Below, piece by piece: positions 43,220-52,307 of a stretch of DNA of 64,000 nt. Numbering within the stretch: the stretch's first letter is position 1; each line of letters starts with the position of its first letter. Origin of the DNA: Thalassovita gelatinovora (GTDB lineage Bacteria; Pseudomonadota; Alphaproteobacteria; Rhodobacterales; Rhodobacteraceae); NCBI RefSeq assembly GCF_001458355.1, contig NZ_CYSA01000025.1, forward strand, positions 1 through 64,000. Reading direction: 5' to 3'. The translations under genes were made by a program, and so were the position numbers. The notes under the pieces are model-generated. The model ran no database searches. It was given only the letters and a program-made list of their open reading frames with translations, and was not told where the DNA came from.

Positions 43220-44190
43220 CAATACGCGCTGTTGTAAAAGGCGTTGGCCACTATCTGCCGGAACGTGTTGTTCCCAATAGCGAATTTGAAAAAAGCTTGG
43301 ATACCTCGGACGAATGGATTCGCACCCGGTCCGGTATCGAGCGGCGGCATTTCGCGGCAGAAGGCGAAACCACTTCCGATCTCGCCGTGAACGCAGCACG
43401 TGCGGCGTTGAAAAACGCTGGTCTGCAGCCTGACGATATCGACGCGATCATCGTGGCGACCTCTACCCCGGACCTGACTTTCCCCTCTGTCGCGACCATG
43501 GTGCAGGAAAAGCTGGGCATGACTCGTGGCTATGGCTTTGACGTACAAGCGGTATGCGCCGGTTTCATCTATGCATTGACCAATGCCAATGCGTTGATCG
43601 TGTCGGGACAGGCCAACCGCGTGCTGATCATTGGCGCAGAAACCTTCAGCCGGATCATGGATTGGACAGATCGCGCCACTTGCGTTCTGTTCGGCGATGG
43701 TGCCGGAGCCCTGGTGCTGGAGGCCGGAACCGGCGATGGAACCAGCGACGATCGTGGCATCCTGTCGTCGGACCTGAATTCCGACGGACGCTATCGCGAG
43801 ATGCTTTACGTCGATGGCGGCGTTTCAAGCACCGGCACCGCAGGGAAATTGCGCATGCAGGGTAACGCTCTGTTCCGTCAAGCCGTGGAAAAGCTAAGTT
43901 CAACTGCGGACACCGCGCTGACAAAGGCCGGTCTGAGCCATGACGACATTGATTGGATCGTCCCGCATCAGGCTAATATCCGCATCATTCTGGGCACCGC
44001 GAAGAAGCTGGGCGTATCGATGGATAACGTCATCGTCACCGTTCAGGATCACGGAAATACCTCGGCGGCATCGATTCCATTGGCCATGTCGGTCGGGGTC
44101 GATGAAGGCAAAATCAAGCAAGGCGACCTGCTGGTGGCCGAAGCGATTGGCGGCGGGTTGGCTTGGGGGGCGGTCGTACTGCGCTGGTAG
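43216..44190 (+). CDS. fabH: 3-oxoacyl-ACP synthase III FabH
   Basis: A 324-residue condensing enzyme that starts fatty-acid synthesis from acetyl-CoA and malonyl-ACP. The catalytic triad is visible: Cys in DVQAVCAGF (about 112), His in IVPHQANIR (about 251) and Asn in DHGNTSAASIP (about 281). Length and order are standard. It follows plsX with overlapping ATGA. Confidence 0.96.
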   Translation: MTIRAVVKGVGHYLPERVVPNSEFEKSLDTSDEWIRTRSGIERRHFAAEGETTSDLAVNAARAALKNAGLQPDDIDAIIVATSTPDLTFPSVATMVQEKLGMTRGYGFDVQAVCAGFIYALTNANALIVSGQANRVLIIGAETFSRIMDWTDRATCVLFGDGAGALVLEAGTGDGTSDDRGILSSDLNSDGRYREMLYVDGGVSSTGTAGKLRMQGNALFRQAVEKLSSTADTALTKAGLSHDDIDWIVPHQANIRIILGTAKKLGVSMDNVIVTVQDHGNTSAASIPLAMSVGVDEGKIKQGDLLVAEAIGGGLAWGAVVLRW

Positions 44191-44288
44191 GCCAAAATCG
44201 GCCGTTTCAAGGCCTCCTTACAAGTCATTGATATTGACTCGGAAATTGCCTTCCCTCATGTTTGACCAAACAATGGGGGGTCTCAGTG

Positions 44289-44600
44289 ATGAGCGAAAAA
44301 ACTCTAACCCGGATGGACTTGAGCGAAGCAATCTTCCGCGAAGTCGGGCTGTCGCGCAATGACTCGGCCCAATTGGTCGAAAGCGTGCTGAACCATATGT
44401 CCGATGCGCTGGTGCAAGGTGAGCAGGTCAAGATTTCCTCGTTCGGCACCTTCTCGGTCCGCGACAAGGCCGCCCGCGTCGGTCGCAACCCGAAGACCGG
44501 GGAAGAAGTGCCGATCAATCCGCGCCGTGTCCTGACCTTCCGCCCATCGCATCTGATGAAAGAACGGGTCGCCGCCGGAAACTCCTCAACCAAGGGGTAA
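44289..44600 (+). CDS. ihfA: Integration host factor subunit alpha
   Basis: A 103-residue DNA-bending protein. The DNABII signature is seen in [20 protein letters not shown], with the intercalating proline in the [10 protein letters not shown] arm. ATG 44289 (MSEKTLTR) is the family start; an ATG at 44262 would add nine unrelated residues. It lies between fabH and merR as usual in Rhodobacteraceae. Confidence 0.94.
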   Translation: MSEKTLTRMDLSEAIFREVGLSRNDSAQLVESVLNHMSDALVQGEQVKISSFGTFSVRDKAARVGRNPKTGEEVPINPRRVLTFRPSHLMKERVAAGNSSTKG

Positions 44601-44606
44601 AGAGGC

Positions 44607-45299
44607 ATGGCGAAATCGCCCGACGCTTTTCGGACCATCAGCGAAGTGGCCGACTGGCTGGATCGCCCGGCCCATGTGCTGCGATTCTGGGAAAGCAAGT
44701 TCAGCCAGGTCAAACCGGTAAAACGCGCCGGAGGCCGGCGGTATTACCGGCCGCAGGACATGTTGCTGCTGGGCGGTATCAAGAAGCTGCTGCATGACGA
44801 TGGCATGACCATCAAGGGCGTGCAGAAAACGCTGCGCGAACAAGGCGTGCATCACGTCGCCGAATTGTCGCAGCCATTGGATGGTGGAACGGACACGATT
44901 GTGGAAGCCGTGGCAGATCCGGCCGAGACATTGCCCGACGCCACGTTGCTGGATGCCCCGACCGTGGCAGATACGGTAACAGCCATCCCCCAGCCCATTG
45001 CGGACTCTCAGCCCATTCCCGAACCAGCCTCCGCCCCTGTCGCGGCTGAAATGCTACCCAATCCGCAGCAAGCAACGCTATTTGATGTCGAACCAGAGCC
45101 TGAGGCGGAGCCCGTAGAAGCATCTATAACGCCACAACAGGTCGGTTTGCAGACCACTCCGTCTGTACCGGCCCCACTGGCTGCCTTGCTGGCACGGCGG
45201 GATCGATGGACCGGTGTCGAGGCTGAAAAGGCCCGCGCTTTGTTGCTGCGGGCAAGGTCCCATGTCGCGGCCATGAAAGGCGCTTCGAAACAGGGATGA
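44607..45299 (+). CDS. MerR-family transcriptional regulator
   Basis: A 230-residue protein with an N-terminal MerR winged helix (about 8-75: [38 protein letters not shown]) and a long low-complexity Pro/Ala/Glu/Asp segment (about 90-190), then a short conserved C-terminal helix ([20 protein letters not shown]). It has no metal-binding Cys set, so it is not a classical metal sensor. The ihfA-merR order is conserved in the group; its targets are not known. Confidence 0.85.
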   Translation: MAKSPDAFRTISEVADWLDRPAHVLRFWESKFSQVKPVKRAGGRRYYRPQDMLLLGGIKKLLHDDGMTIKGVQKTLREQGVHHVAELSQPLDGGTDTIVEAVADPAETLPDATLLDAPTVADTVTAIPQPIADSQPIPEPASAPVAAEMLPNPQQATLFDVEPEPEAEPVEASITPQQVGLQTTPSVPAPLAALLARRDRWTGVEAEKARALLLRARSHVAAMKGASKQG

Positions 45300-45368
45300 C
45301 AACGGGGTAAAGAAAATGGCGATTGCCCCTTGCCCCCGCCCCGAAAATCGCTATGAAAGCCAAACCGT

Positions 45369-45445
45369 CGGGCTATAGCGCAGCCTGGTAGCGCGTCCGT
45401 CTGGGGGACGGAAGGTCGCAGGTTCGAGTCCTGCTAGCCCGACCA
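45369..45445 (+). tRNA. tRNA-Pro (GGG)
   Basis: Acceptor CGGGCTA pairs with TAGCCCG, the anticodon stem TCCGT/ACGGA encloses CTGGGGG (GGG), the T arm has GGTTCGAGTCC, and CCA is encoded at 45443-45445. Confidence 0.95.
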
Positions 45446-45655
45446 ATTTTCCCCTATCTTCCCTATCCGAAATCGCCTGCCAGATCCTGCCGCCTCCGGC
45501 CGCGCAGGGCGTTTGGCGAAGGAGACGCTACGTTTTGCAACAAATCCGTCCGCACGGTCGATTTTTCTGCTCCAAGCGCTTGACTTGACCGCCACGGCGC
45601 GGATGGTCTGAACTCAGAATAGCCGGGCCAACAGCCCAGACCGGAGGAGAAAAAC

Positions 45656-46462
45656 ATGAAAAAGACCATCGAAGATTTTGCCTTGGAGAATCTGGCGCTC
45701 AGCATGGATGACGACGGGATCGCCACGCTCACGTTGAACCGTCCGGCCAAGCGCAATGCATTGAACGCAGACACCGTCGAGGAACTGATCGAAGTTTTCT
45801 CTGCCCTGCCCCGCATGGGCACCCGGGCTGTCGTGTTGCGTGCCGAAGGAACGCATTTCTGTGCTGGGCTGGACCTTGTCGAACATCACGAAGAAGATCG
45901 CAGACCTGAAGATTTCATGCATCTCTGCCTGCGCTGGCACGAAGCCTTCAACAAGATGGAATATGGCGGCGTACCGATCATCGCCGCGCTGAAAGGGGCG
46001 GTTGTCGGTGGTGGTCTAGAATTGGCGTCTTCCGCCCATATCCGGGTCGCGGATGCGTCAACCTACTTCGCCCTGCCCGAAGGCCAGCGCGGGTTGTTCA
46101 CTGGCGGCGGCGCGACGATCCGGGTGGCCGACTTGGTCGGCAAGGCACGGATGATCGACATGATGCTGACCGGGCGCATTTATGCGCAGGACGAAGCGAT
46201 CCAGGTCGGACTGGCGCAATATCTGGTAGAAGACAGCGAAGCCAAAGCCTATGAAATCGCCCGCGCGGCGGCAGAAAATCCGCCATTGTCGAACTTCGCA
46301 ATCTGTAGCGCAATCAGCCATATGCAGAACATGTCGGCGCTGGACGCGGCCTATGCCGAATCCGTGGTGGCGGGCATCGTGAATACGCAACCCGCTTCGC
46401 GCGGGCGGCTCGAAGCCTTCGCCAACAAGACTGCGGCGCGGGTGAAGCCGGGGCAAAGCTGA
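45656..46462 (+). CDS. Enoyl-CoA hydratase/isomerase family protein
   Basis: A 268-residue crotonase-fold protein. Features are [26 protein letters not shown] (oxyanion hole), [20 protein letters not shown] and [20 protein letters not shown]. One glutamate (PEGQRG) is in the usual catalytic place, while the second position is less clear, so it may be a hydratase or an isomerase. GGAGGAG precedes the ATG. It stands alone, ends in a strong terminator, and is not part of the acyl-CoA region at 27-33 kb. Confidence 0.83.
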   Translation: MKKTIEDFALENLALSMDDDGIATLTLNRPAKRNALNADTVEELIEVFSALPRMGTRAVVLRAEGTHFCAGLDLVEHHEEDRRPEDFMHLCLRWHEAFNKMEYGGVPIIAALKGAVVGGGLELASSAHIRVADASTYFALPEGQRGLFTGGGATIRVADLVGKARMIDMMLTGRIYAQDEAIQVGLAQYLVEDSEAKAYEIARAAAENPPLSNFAICSAISHMQNMSALDAAYAESVVAGIVNTQPASRGRLEAFANKTAARVKPGQS

Positions 46463-46469
46463 TGGCAAC

Positions 46470-46503
46470 GGGCGAAATCTTTACCGGATTTCGCCCTACT
46501 TTT
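46470..46503 (+). terminator. Rho-independent terminator of the enoyl-CoA hydratase gene
   Basis: A 10-bp perfect stem GGGCGAAATC/GATTTCGCCC with a 7-nt loop, followed by TACTTTTC, starting 8 bp after the stop. Confidence 0.8.
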
Positions 46504-46664
46504 CAGTTTGAAACTCAGATCAACCAAGATGGTTCAGCCCGGGCCGCAAGGTATTCATAGCATTTTCAACCCTGAAAACGCCGATCACGCAAGAAAATCT
46601 GCTTTCCCTATTCCGTCCCCGCCCCGGCCTTTGCTAAGACAGGTCAATTGCAAAGGGGATAACT

Positions 46665-47741
46665 ATGACCGGTGTGTTAGCCAGCCAGGAACTGCAACGG
46701 TTGATCGCGGCGGGCCAGATTTCGGCGCAACCCGAAATCACCCCCGAACAGATCCAACCCGCCAGTCTCGATTTGCGGCTCGGCACCCGGGCTTGGCGCG
46801 TGCGTGCGTCATTCCTTGCGGGTCACGGCCGCACGGTTCAGGATCGGCTGGAAGAATTCGAAATGCACCAGATCGACCTTACCCAAGGAGCGGTGCTGGA
46901 AAAGGGCTGTGTCTATGTGGTTCCGTTGATGGAACATCTGGATTTGCCCGAACATATTCAGGCGGTGGCCAATGCCAAAAGTTCCACTGGACGGCTGGAC
47001 CTGCTGACCCGTACCATCACCGATGGCGGTGAAGAATTTGACCGGATTCAGCCCGGGTACAAAGGCCCCCTCTATGCCGAGATTTGTCCGCGATCATTCT
47101 CGGTTTTGGTCCGCCCAGGCATGCGCCTCAATCAGATCCGGTTCCGTACCGGACAGGCGGTGCTGAGCGATGACGCGCTGCGGGCACTGCATGCGCAAAG
47201 CCCCCTGGTCGATGGCGAAGCAGTGATCAGCGAAGGCTTGGGGTTCTCGGTCGATCTGAAACCGGCATCGGGCACCTTGGTCGGCTATCGCGCCAAACCG
47301 CATACCGGCGTGATCGATTTGGACCGGATCGGCGAATACGATTCGGCGGAATATTGGGAAGAAGTGCGTACGAATAACGGTCAGATCATCCTTGATCCCG
47401 GTGCTTTCTACATTCTGGTCAGCCGCGAAGCGGTGCATATTCCACCCGAATATGCCGCCGAGATGGCCCCTTATCTGGCGATGGTGGGGGAATTCCGGGT
47501 GCATTATGCCGGTTTCTTCGATCCCGGTTTCGGACATGCAGCAGCAGGCGGTGCGGGATCGCGCGGGGTGCTCGAAGTGCGCTGTCACGAAGCGCCTTTC
47601 GTGTTGGAACACGGTCAGGTCGTGGGCCGTCTGGTTTACGAAAAGATGGCTGAAGTCCCCAACCAGATTTACGGCTCAGACATTTCATCGAATTATCAGG
47701 GTCAGGGTTTGAAATTGTCGAAACATTTCCGCACCCCCTGA
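46665..47741 (+). CDS. 2'-deoxycytidine 5'-triphosphate deaminase (double Dcd domain)
   Basis: A 358-residue protein of the dUTPase/dCTP deaminase fold, which converts dCTP to dUTP for thymidylate supply. The first half has QIQPASLDLRLG, ANAKSSTGRLDLLTR and YAEICPRSFSVLVRPGMRLNQIRF; the second half is a related, more diverged copy (GYRAKPHTGVIDLDR, EVRCHEAPFVLEHGQVVGRL). This long form is common in alphaproteobacteria and is about twice the length of E. coli Dcd. It is followed 17 bp later by an M23 peptidase gene. Confidence 0.85.
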   Translation: MTGVLASQELQRLIAAGQISAQPEITPEQIQPASLDLRLGTRAWRVRASFLAGHGRTVQDRLEEFEMHQIDLTQGAVLEKGCVYVVPLMEHLDLPEHIQAVANAKSSTGRLDLLTRTITDGGEEFDRIQPGYKGPLYAEICPRSFSVLVRPGMRLNQIRFRTGQAVLSDDALRALHAQSPLVDGEAVISEGLGFSVDLKPASGTLVGYRAKPHTGVIDLDRIGEYDSAEYWEEVRTNNGQIILDPGAFYILVSREAVHIPPEYAAEMAPYLAMVGEFRVHYAGFFDPGFGHAAAGGAGSRGVLEVRCHEAPFVLEHGQVVGRLVYEKMAEVPNQIYGSDISSNYQGQGLKLSKHFRTP

Positions 47742-47758
47742 CCGGAACCGGAGCAGCC

Positions 47759-48367
47759 ATGCAGAAACCCGCGCTGACACTCCTTTGCATTTGCGGTCTG
47801 ATCGTGACCGGCTGTTCCGCACCTGATGGCACATCGGCCCCCTACAGCCCTGCCACCCAACACATCACGGTAGAAATGCCCGTCAACGCCCCGGCCATCG
47901 GGCAACAGTTCCGGGTGGTCCCCGATACTGCAGACCGGGGCGGACTGGGCGGCGATCATCTGGGACTTGATGTGCTGTCACCACGAGATGCCCCGGTTCT
48001 GGCCGCCGCCGATGGCGTGGTCGTCGCTTCGTTTTATGAACCAGCCTATGGCAACCGGGTGGAAATCGCCCATGGGCCGGACGACGAAGGCCGTATTGTC
48101 ACCACAAGGTCGGTACATCTGAACACTCGGTTGGTGACAATGGGCGAACACGTCTTGCGTGGTCAAAAGATTGGCACAGTCGGATCGACCGGGGCGCTGG
48201 CCGGGACACTCAACCATCTGCATTTCGAAACCCGTCTGAATGGGACGGGCGTAGTCGATCCACACCTGCTATGGGCCGATGGTGTGGGCAAGGTCACCTG
48301 CTTCGACCTTGATCGCCCGCTGCCCGAAAGCCCGGTCCGGTTGACCTATCCGGTCCAATGTCGCTGA
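47759..48367 (+). CDS. M23-family peptidase lipoprotein
   Basis: A 202-residue envelope protein. The signal peptide ends in a lipobox (LIVTGC, Cys about residue 19). The LytM/M23 domain (about 60-175) keeps the zinc ligands H and D of GGDHLGLD and the HLHFE motif, so it could be an active endopeptidase acting on peptidoglycan crosslinks. It is cotranscribed with the deaminase gene by spacing, without an obvious functional link. Confidence 0.83.
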   Translation: MQKPALTLLCICGLIVTGCSAPDGTSAPYSPATQHITVEMPVNAPAIGQQFRVVPDTADRGGLGGDHLGLDVLSPRDAPVLAAADGVVVASFYEPAYGNRVEIAHGPDDEGRIVTTRSVHLNTRLVTMGEHVLRGQKIGTVGSTGALAGTLNHLHFETRLNGTGVVDPHLLWADGVGKVTCFDLDRPLPESPVRLTYPVQCR

Positions 48368-48445
48368 GCATGCCGCAGCGTCATAAGGCCCCGGCCAGAT
48401 TTGGGCTTTTTCAAAACCGGGCGAAGGCGGTATCGCGAGTGTAAG

Positions 48446-49594
48446 ATGCTGACCAAACCTGTTCCCCTTCTGACTGCCACGATAGGCGTTGTCGGTGCCA
48501 ATTCCTTGGTGCTGCCACCAATTGCGACCATCGTGGCACAAGATCTGAACGTATTGCCCGGCGACATCATACAGGCGATGGGCGCTTATGGCGCGGGCAC
48601 CGCGGTGTCGGCTTTGGTTCTGGCACCGCGCGCCGATAAAATCGGCGCGGACCGGGCTTTGCGCCAGGCTTGCGCGATGCTGATCCTGGCGTTGGGGATT
48701 TCGGCACTGGCGCCAAGCCTGCTGATATTGCTGATCGGTCATGCGATTGCTGGGCTTGGGGCCGGAATGGCGCTACCGGCAATTTATTCACTGGCGGCAC
48801 AGGTGGGTCCCAAGGGGCGTGAAAAACAAACGATCGGCACGGTGCTGACCGGCTGGACGCTAAGCCTGGTGGGCGGTGTGGTTCTCGCTTCGGCGCTGGC
48901 CGACGTCGCGGGCTGGCGCAGCGTGTACGGGCTGATGATGGGGCTGACCGTCGCAATCTGGTTCTTGCTGGGCCGCTGCGATATGCAGGTCCAGGTGATT
49001 GCCACCGCCCCCACATCGCCACTGACCGGATTACAGGTGCCCGGTATCAGCCGCGGGTTGCTGTCCAACGCTTTGCTGATGCTGGGGTTCTTCGGTGCCT
49101 ATAGCTTCATGGGGCCGCATGTGGTCGGGGAATTGGGGCTGACGGTATCGGCTGCCGGTCTGGTCACGTTTGCCTATGGCAGCGGGTTCGGGCTGGCGGT
49201 GTTTCTGGATCGGTTCGTCGATCGGTTACCCCCTCGGCGCGCCTCTGCTCTGGCTTTTGCCGGCTTGCTGATTGGATATGGTTTGATGGCCCTATCGGCG
49301 CAGGTTTTCACCCTGCTGCTAGCGGCGGCTTTTGTCTGGGGCGTGTTCCAGCATTTCGCATTGAATGCGGTGGTGGCACGTCTAACCGCGCTTGACCCGG
49401 GTCAACGCGGTGCGATCATGGGGTTGAATTCAGCCAGCACCTATCTGTGTGTGCTGGGTGGCGCGATGCTGTTCCGGCTGCCGTTCGAAGCGGCAGGATG
49501 GCCGACTTGCCTGATGATTTCGGCGTTTTGCGCAGCTTGCGCCTGTGCCGAGGCGCTGTGGCCGCGTCGCGCTACTTGCTCAGCCGACGGCTGA
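48446..49594 (+). CDS. MFS transporter
   Basis: A 382-residue permease with about 12 membrane helices. The loop 2-3 motif appears as LAPRADKIGADRALR, and the fourth helix has LLIGHAIAGLGAGMALPAIYSLAAQ. It is of the drug/proton antiporter type (AraJ/YdhP-like); the substrate is unknown. I use ATG 48446; a frame from 48401 adds a charged leader with no ribosome site. Its 3' end overlaps a small gene on the other strand by 23 bp. Confidence 0.8.
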   Translation: MLTKPVPLLTATIGVVGANSLVLPPIATIVAQDLNVLPGDIIQAMGAYGAGTAVSALVLAPRADKIGADRALRQACAMLILALGISALAPSLLILLIGHAIAGLGAGMALPAIYSLAAQVGPKGREKQTIGTVLTGWTLSLVGGVVLASALADVAGWRSVYGLMMGLTVAIWFLLGRCDMQVQVIATAPTSPLTGLQVPGISRGLLSNALLMLGFFGAYSFMGPHVVGELGLTVSAAGLVTFAYGSGFGLAVFLDRFVDRLPPRRASALAFAGLLIGYGLMALSAQVFTLLLAAAFVWGVFQHFALNAVVARLTALDPGQRGAIMGLNSASTYLCVLGGAMLFRLPFEAAGWPTCLMISAFCAACACAEALWPRRATCSADG

Positions 49595-49751
49595 TCTTGG
49601 CGGCCTGACGGACGCTCTTGGCGGTCTGGCGGTTCTGTTTCGCCTGGCCATCGTTTTTGGACAGCGTGTTGATCCCGGCATTCACCCCCTTGTTGACGAA
49701 TGTGCGGATCACTTGCCGGACAATCATGTTAATCAGTTGGTTCGCGTTCAT
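49572..49751 (-). CDS. Small basic hypothetical protein (59 aa)
   Basis: ATG 49751 with GGAGAG upstream, ending TAG 49572. The product starts MNANQLINMIVRQVIRTFVN and is rich in Lys, Arg, Gln and Asn (GQAKQNRQTAKSVRQAAKI). It has an amphipathic N-terminal helix and no cysteines. The clean ribosome site, coherent composition and intergenic position support a real gene. I do not recognise a function. Confidence 0.65.
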   Translation of the reverse strand: MNANQLINMIVRQVIRTFVNKGVNAGINTLSKNDGQAKQNRQTAKSVRQAAKISRRLSK

Positions 49752-49827
49752 TCTGCTCTCCTACGCTTGTTACATCGGCATATAGGCCGGAATTGCGCCA
49801 TTTTGAGGGCATGATCCGAAGTTGAAG

Positions 49828-50511
49828 CTATTCCTCGAACATCTCACCTTGATCGTCTTCATCGAGAACGTCGTCTTCGTCCCCCTCGACAAGGGTCGGC
49901 ATGGCGCCCGGCGGTGGTCGGTTGTCCAGCAACCCGGCCGAACGCAATTCCTTCAACCCGGGCAGGTCACGGGCGTTTTCCAGCCCGAAATGATCCAGAA
50001 ATTCCTGCGTCACCACAAAGGTGACCGGTCGTCCCGGTGTCATCCGGCGCCGACCGAAGCGAATCCATTCCATTTCCAACAGCTGATCCACCGTGCCGCG
50101 GCTGACGCTGACACCACGAATTTCTTCAATTTCGGCACGGGTGACGGGTTGGTGATAGGCAATGATCGCCAAGGTTTCGACGGCTGCGCGGCTGAGCTTG
50201 CGCATCTCGACCGTTTCTTTTTGCATCAGAAACCCCAGATCGGGTGCTGTGCGAATGGCCCAGGAATCGCCCACCCGCACCACCTGAACACCGCGCCCTT
50301 CATAGCGTTTGCGCAGGTGCACCAAGGCTTCGGCAGCGTCGCAGCCATGCGGCATACGGGCTTCCAGATCGCGTCCCGATAACGGTTCGGCCGAAGCGAA
50401 CAGCATCGCTTCGATCATGCGTTCCTGTTCCCCTATTGGCGGCGCTTCAAACAGGCTTTCTTCCTGCGGCCCGGCCTGCGCAGTTGGATCTTGCGCCATT
50501 TCTTCAGCCAT
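49828..50511 (-). CDS. scpB: Segregation and condensation protein ScpB
   Basis: A 227-residue subunit of the SMC-ScpAB condensin. Two winged-helix domains (about 25-185) are seen: LFASAEPLSGRDLEARMP and RAAVETLAIIAYHQPVTRAEIEEIRG, followed by LLEMEWIRFGRRRMTPGRP. The tail is acidic. ATG 50511, with AGGGAAGG upstream, overlaps scpA by 8 bp. It is the last gene of the dgt-argS-SPOR-nagZ-scpA-scpB run. Confidence 0.9.
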   Translation of the reverse strand: MAEEMAQDPTAQAGPQEESLFEAPPIGEQERMIEAMLFASAEPLSGRDLEARMPHGCDAAEALVHLRKRYEGRGVQVVRVGDSWAIRTAPDLGFLMQKETVEMRKLSRAAVETLAIIAYHQPVTRAEIEEIRGVSVSRGTVDQLLEMEWIRFGRRRMTPGRPVTFVVTQEFLDHFGLENARDLPGLKELRSAGLLDNRPPPGAMPTLVEGDEDDVLDEDDQGEMFEE

Positions 50512-51307
50512 CGCGACCTTCCCTTCTGCGCAGTTCAATCGGTTCGAACAAGCCACCCTGACGCAGTTCTACCTTGCCTTCCTTGGCCAGTTCCAGCGAA
50601 GCAGCAAAGGTCGCGGCCGTGGCCGAACGGCGCTTGACCGGATCGGTTTCCCAACCGGCGGGGAAATAGCTGTTGATATCGGTCCAACTGCCGGCAAAGC
50701 CGATCATGCCGCGCATCCGTTCCAGAGCCTGTTCCATCGTATAGACCGAATCCCGGTCCATCACGAAGGGGCGAAATTCATCCTTGGTCCTGAGTCGGGC
50801 ATAGCCCTGCATCAGATCGAGAAGCGTCGCCGAATAGGTCACCCGCTTGATCCGTTCAACCCCTTCGGGCAGACCCCGGACAAAAAAATCCCGACCCTTC
50901 TGGTCACGCGCCATAAGCTTGGCAGCCGCATCGCGCATCGCTTGCAGACGTTCCAGCTGAAACGCCAAATGCGCGGCCAGTTCTTCGCCCGAGGGGCCTT
51001 CTTCACTGGGATCGGGCGGCAATAGCAGCCGTGATTTGAGGAAGGCCAGCCAAGCCGCCATCACCAGATAATCGGCAGCAAGTTCAATCCGCAGCGCCTT
51101 GGCCTGTTCGACAAAGGCCAGATATTGTTCGGCCAATTGCAGGATCGAGATTTTGCGCAGATCGACTTTCTGGGTGCGCGACAGCATCAACAGCAGATCA
51201 AGCGGGCCTTCGAACCCGTCGACATCGACAATCAGCGATTCCGCCGCCAGTCGTTCGGCGACGCTTTGACCTTCTGTCCTGTCTTCTTCGAAATCGTCCT
51301 CAGCCAT
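50504..51307 (-). CDS. scpA: Segregation and condensation protein ScpA
   Basis: The 267-residue kleisin subunit that bridges the SMC heads. The N-terminal kleisin helix region has VDVDGFEGPLDLLLMLSRTQ and DLRKISILQLAEQYL; the C-terminal winged helix has FAASLELAKEGKVELRQGG. Length is typical. It overlaps nagZ and scpB by 8 bp each, indicating tight translational coupling. Confidence 0.92.
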   Translation of the reverse strand: MAEDDFEEDRTEGQSVAERLAAESLIVDVDGFEGPLDLLLMLSRTQKVDLRKISILQLAEQYLAFVEQAKALRIELAADYLVMAAWLAFLKSRLLLPPDPSEEGPSGEELAAHLAFQLERLQAMRDAAAKLMARDQKGRDFFVRGLPEGVERIKRVTYSATLLDLMQGYARLRTKDEFRPFVMDRDSVYTMEQALERMRGMIGFAGSWTDINSYFPAGWETDPVKRRSATAATFAASLELAKEGKVELRQGGLFEPIELRRREGRDG

Positions 51308-52307
51308 GCCCGCGCCCGTTCAACAGCGCGTCCAGCTTGGCCCTGAGGGCAGAAATGTCAACCTCGTCGGGGTCGTGCCGGGCATCAATCGCCCGCTGCG
51401 CCCGCACCTGCCCGGCGTCTGAAAGCCGCCCGGCAGCCTCAACCACCGTGCGTTTTTCATCCAACGTTCCATTGCAATGCAGGATCACGTCGCAGCCCGC
51501 CGCGATGGCGGCACGGCTGAGGTCGGACAAATCCCCCTTGAGCGCCTGCATTGAAATGTCGTCGGTCATGATCAGCCCATCAAAGCCGATTTCGTCCCGG
51601 ATCAGTCGCATCATCACCGGAGACAAGGTCGCAGGACGCGGGTCGATCTGATCATAGACCAGATGCGCGGTCATTCCCAACGGCAGATCGTTAAGCGCCC
51701 GGAACGGCGCGAAATCGGTCCGGTCCAATGTTGCGCGATCAGCGGACACCGATGGCAAGTCAAGATGGCTGTCCACCACCGCGCGGCCATGGCCGGGAAT
51801 GTGTTTCAGCACCGGAAGCACACCACCGTCCAACAAGCCATCTGCCACCGCACGGCCCAGATTCGCCACAGTTTCGGCGTCGAACCCGTAGCAGCGGTTT
51901 TGCAAAAATGGGTGTGTGTCGGATGTTGCCACGTCAACCAGAGGGGCACAATTGCTGTCCACCCCCACCGTGCACAATTCATGCGCGATGATGCGATACC
52001 GCAGATACATCGCGTCTTGCGCTGCTGACCCGGCAGCCCCGGCATGGTCCAGCGGCGCAAGCCAGTCGGTCGCCAAAGGCGGACGCAGGCGTTGAACCCG
52101 GCCGCCTTCCTGATCGATGGTGATCGGGGCGGCGCGCCCGACCGCATCGCGCAGATCATTGCACAATGCGCGGATCTGATCGGCGCTGTCGATGTTACGC
52201 GCAAACAGAATGAACCCGAACGGATCGGCTTCGCGGAAGAATGTTTTTTCTTCCGGGCTTAACCGCAGCCCGAGCGGATCAAGGATCGTCGCGCCGAACC
52301 GGTTCAC
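51300..52307 (-). CDS. nagZ: Beta-N-acetylhexosaminidase NagZ (GH3)
   Basis: A 335-residue cytoplasmic enzyme of peptidoglycan recycling that removes GlcNAc from muropeptides. GH3 features are FGFILFARNID, ITIDQEGGRVQRL, KHIPGHGRAVVDSHLDLP (the His/Asp dyad loop) and the nucleophile Asp in LIMTDDISMQAL. I place the start at GTG 52307, which overlaps the SPOR gene stop by 4 bp; an ATG at 52328 in the same frame is possible. Confidence 0.92.
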   Translation of the reverse strand: MNRFGATILDPLGLRLSPEEKTFFREADPFGFILFARNIDSADQIRALCNDLRDAVGRAAPITIDQEGGRVQRLRPPLATDWLAPLDHAGAAGSAAQDAMYLRYRIIAHELCTVGVDSNCAPLVDVATSDTHPFLQNRCYGFDAETVANLGRAVADGLLDGGVLPVLKHIPGHGRAVVDSHLDLPSVSADRATLDRTDFAPFRALNDLPLGMTAHLVYDQIDPRPATLSPVMMRLIRDEIGFDGLIMTDDISMQALKGDLSDLSRAAIAAGCDVILHCNGTLDEKRTVVEAAGRLSDAGQVRAQRAIDARHDPDEVDISALRAKLDALLNGRGHG

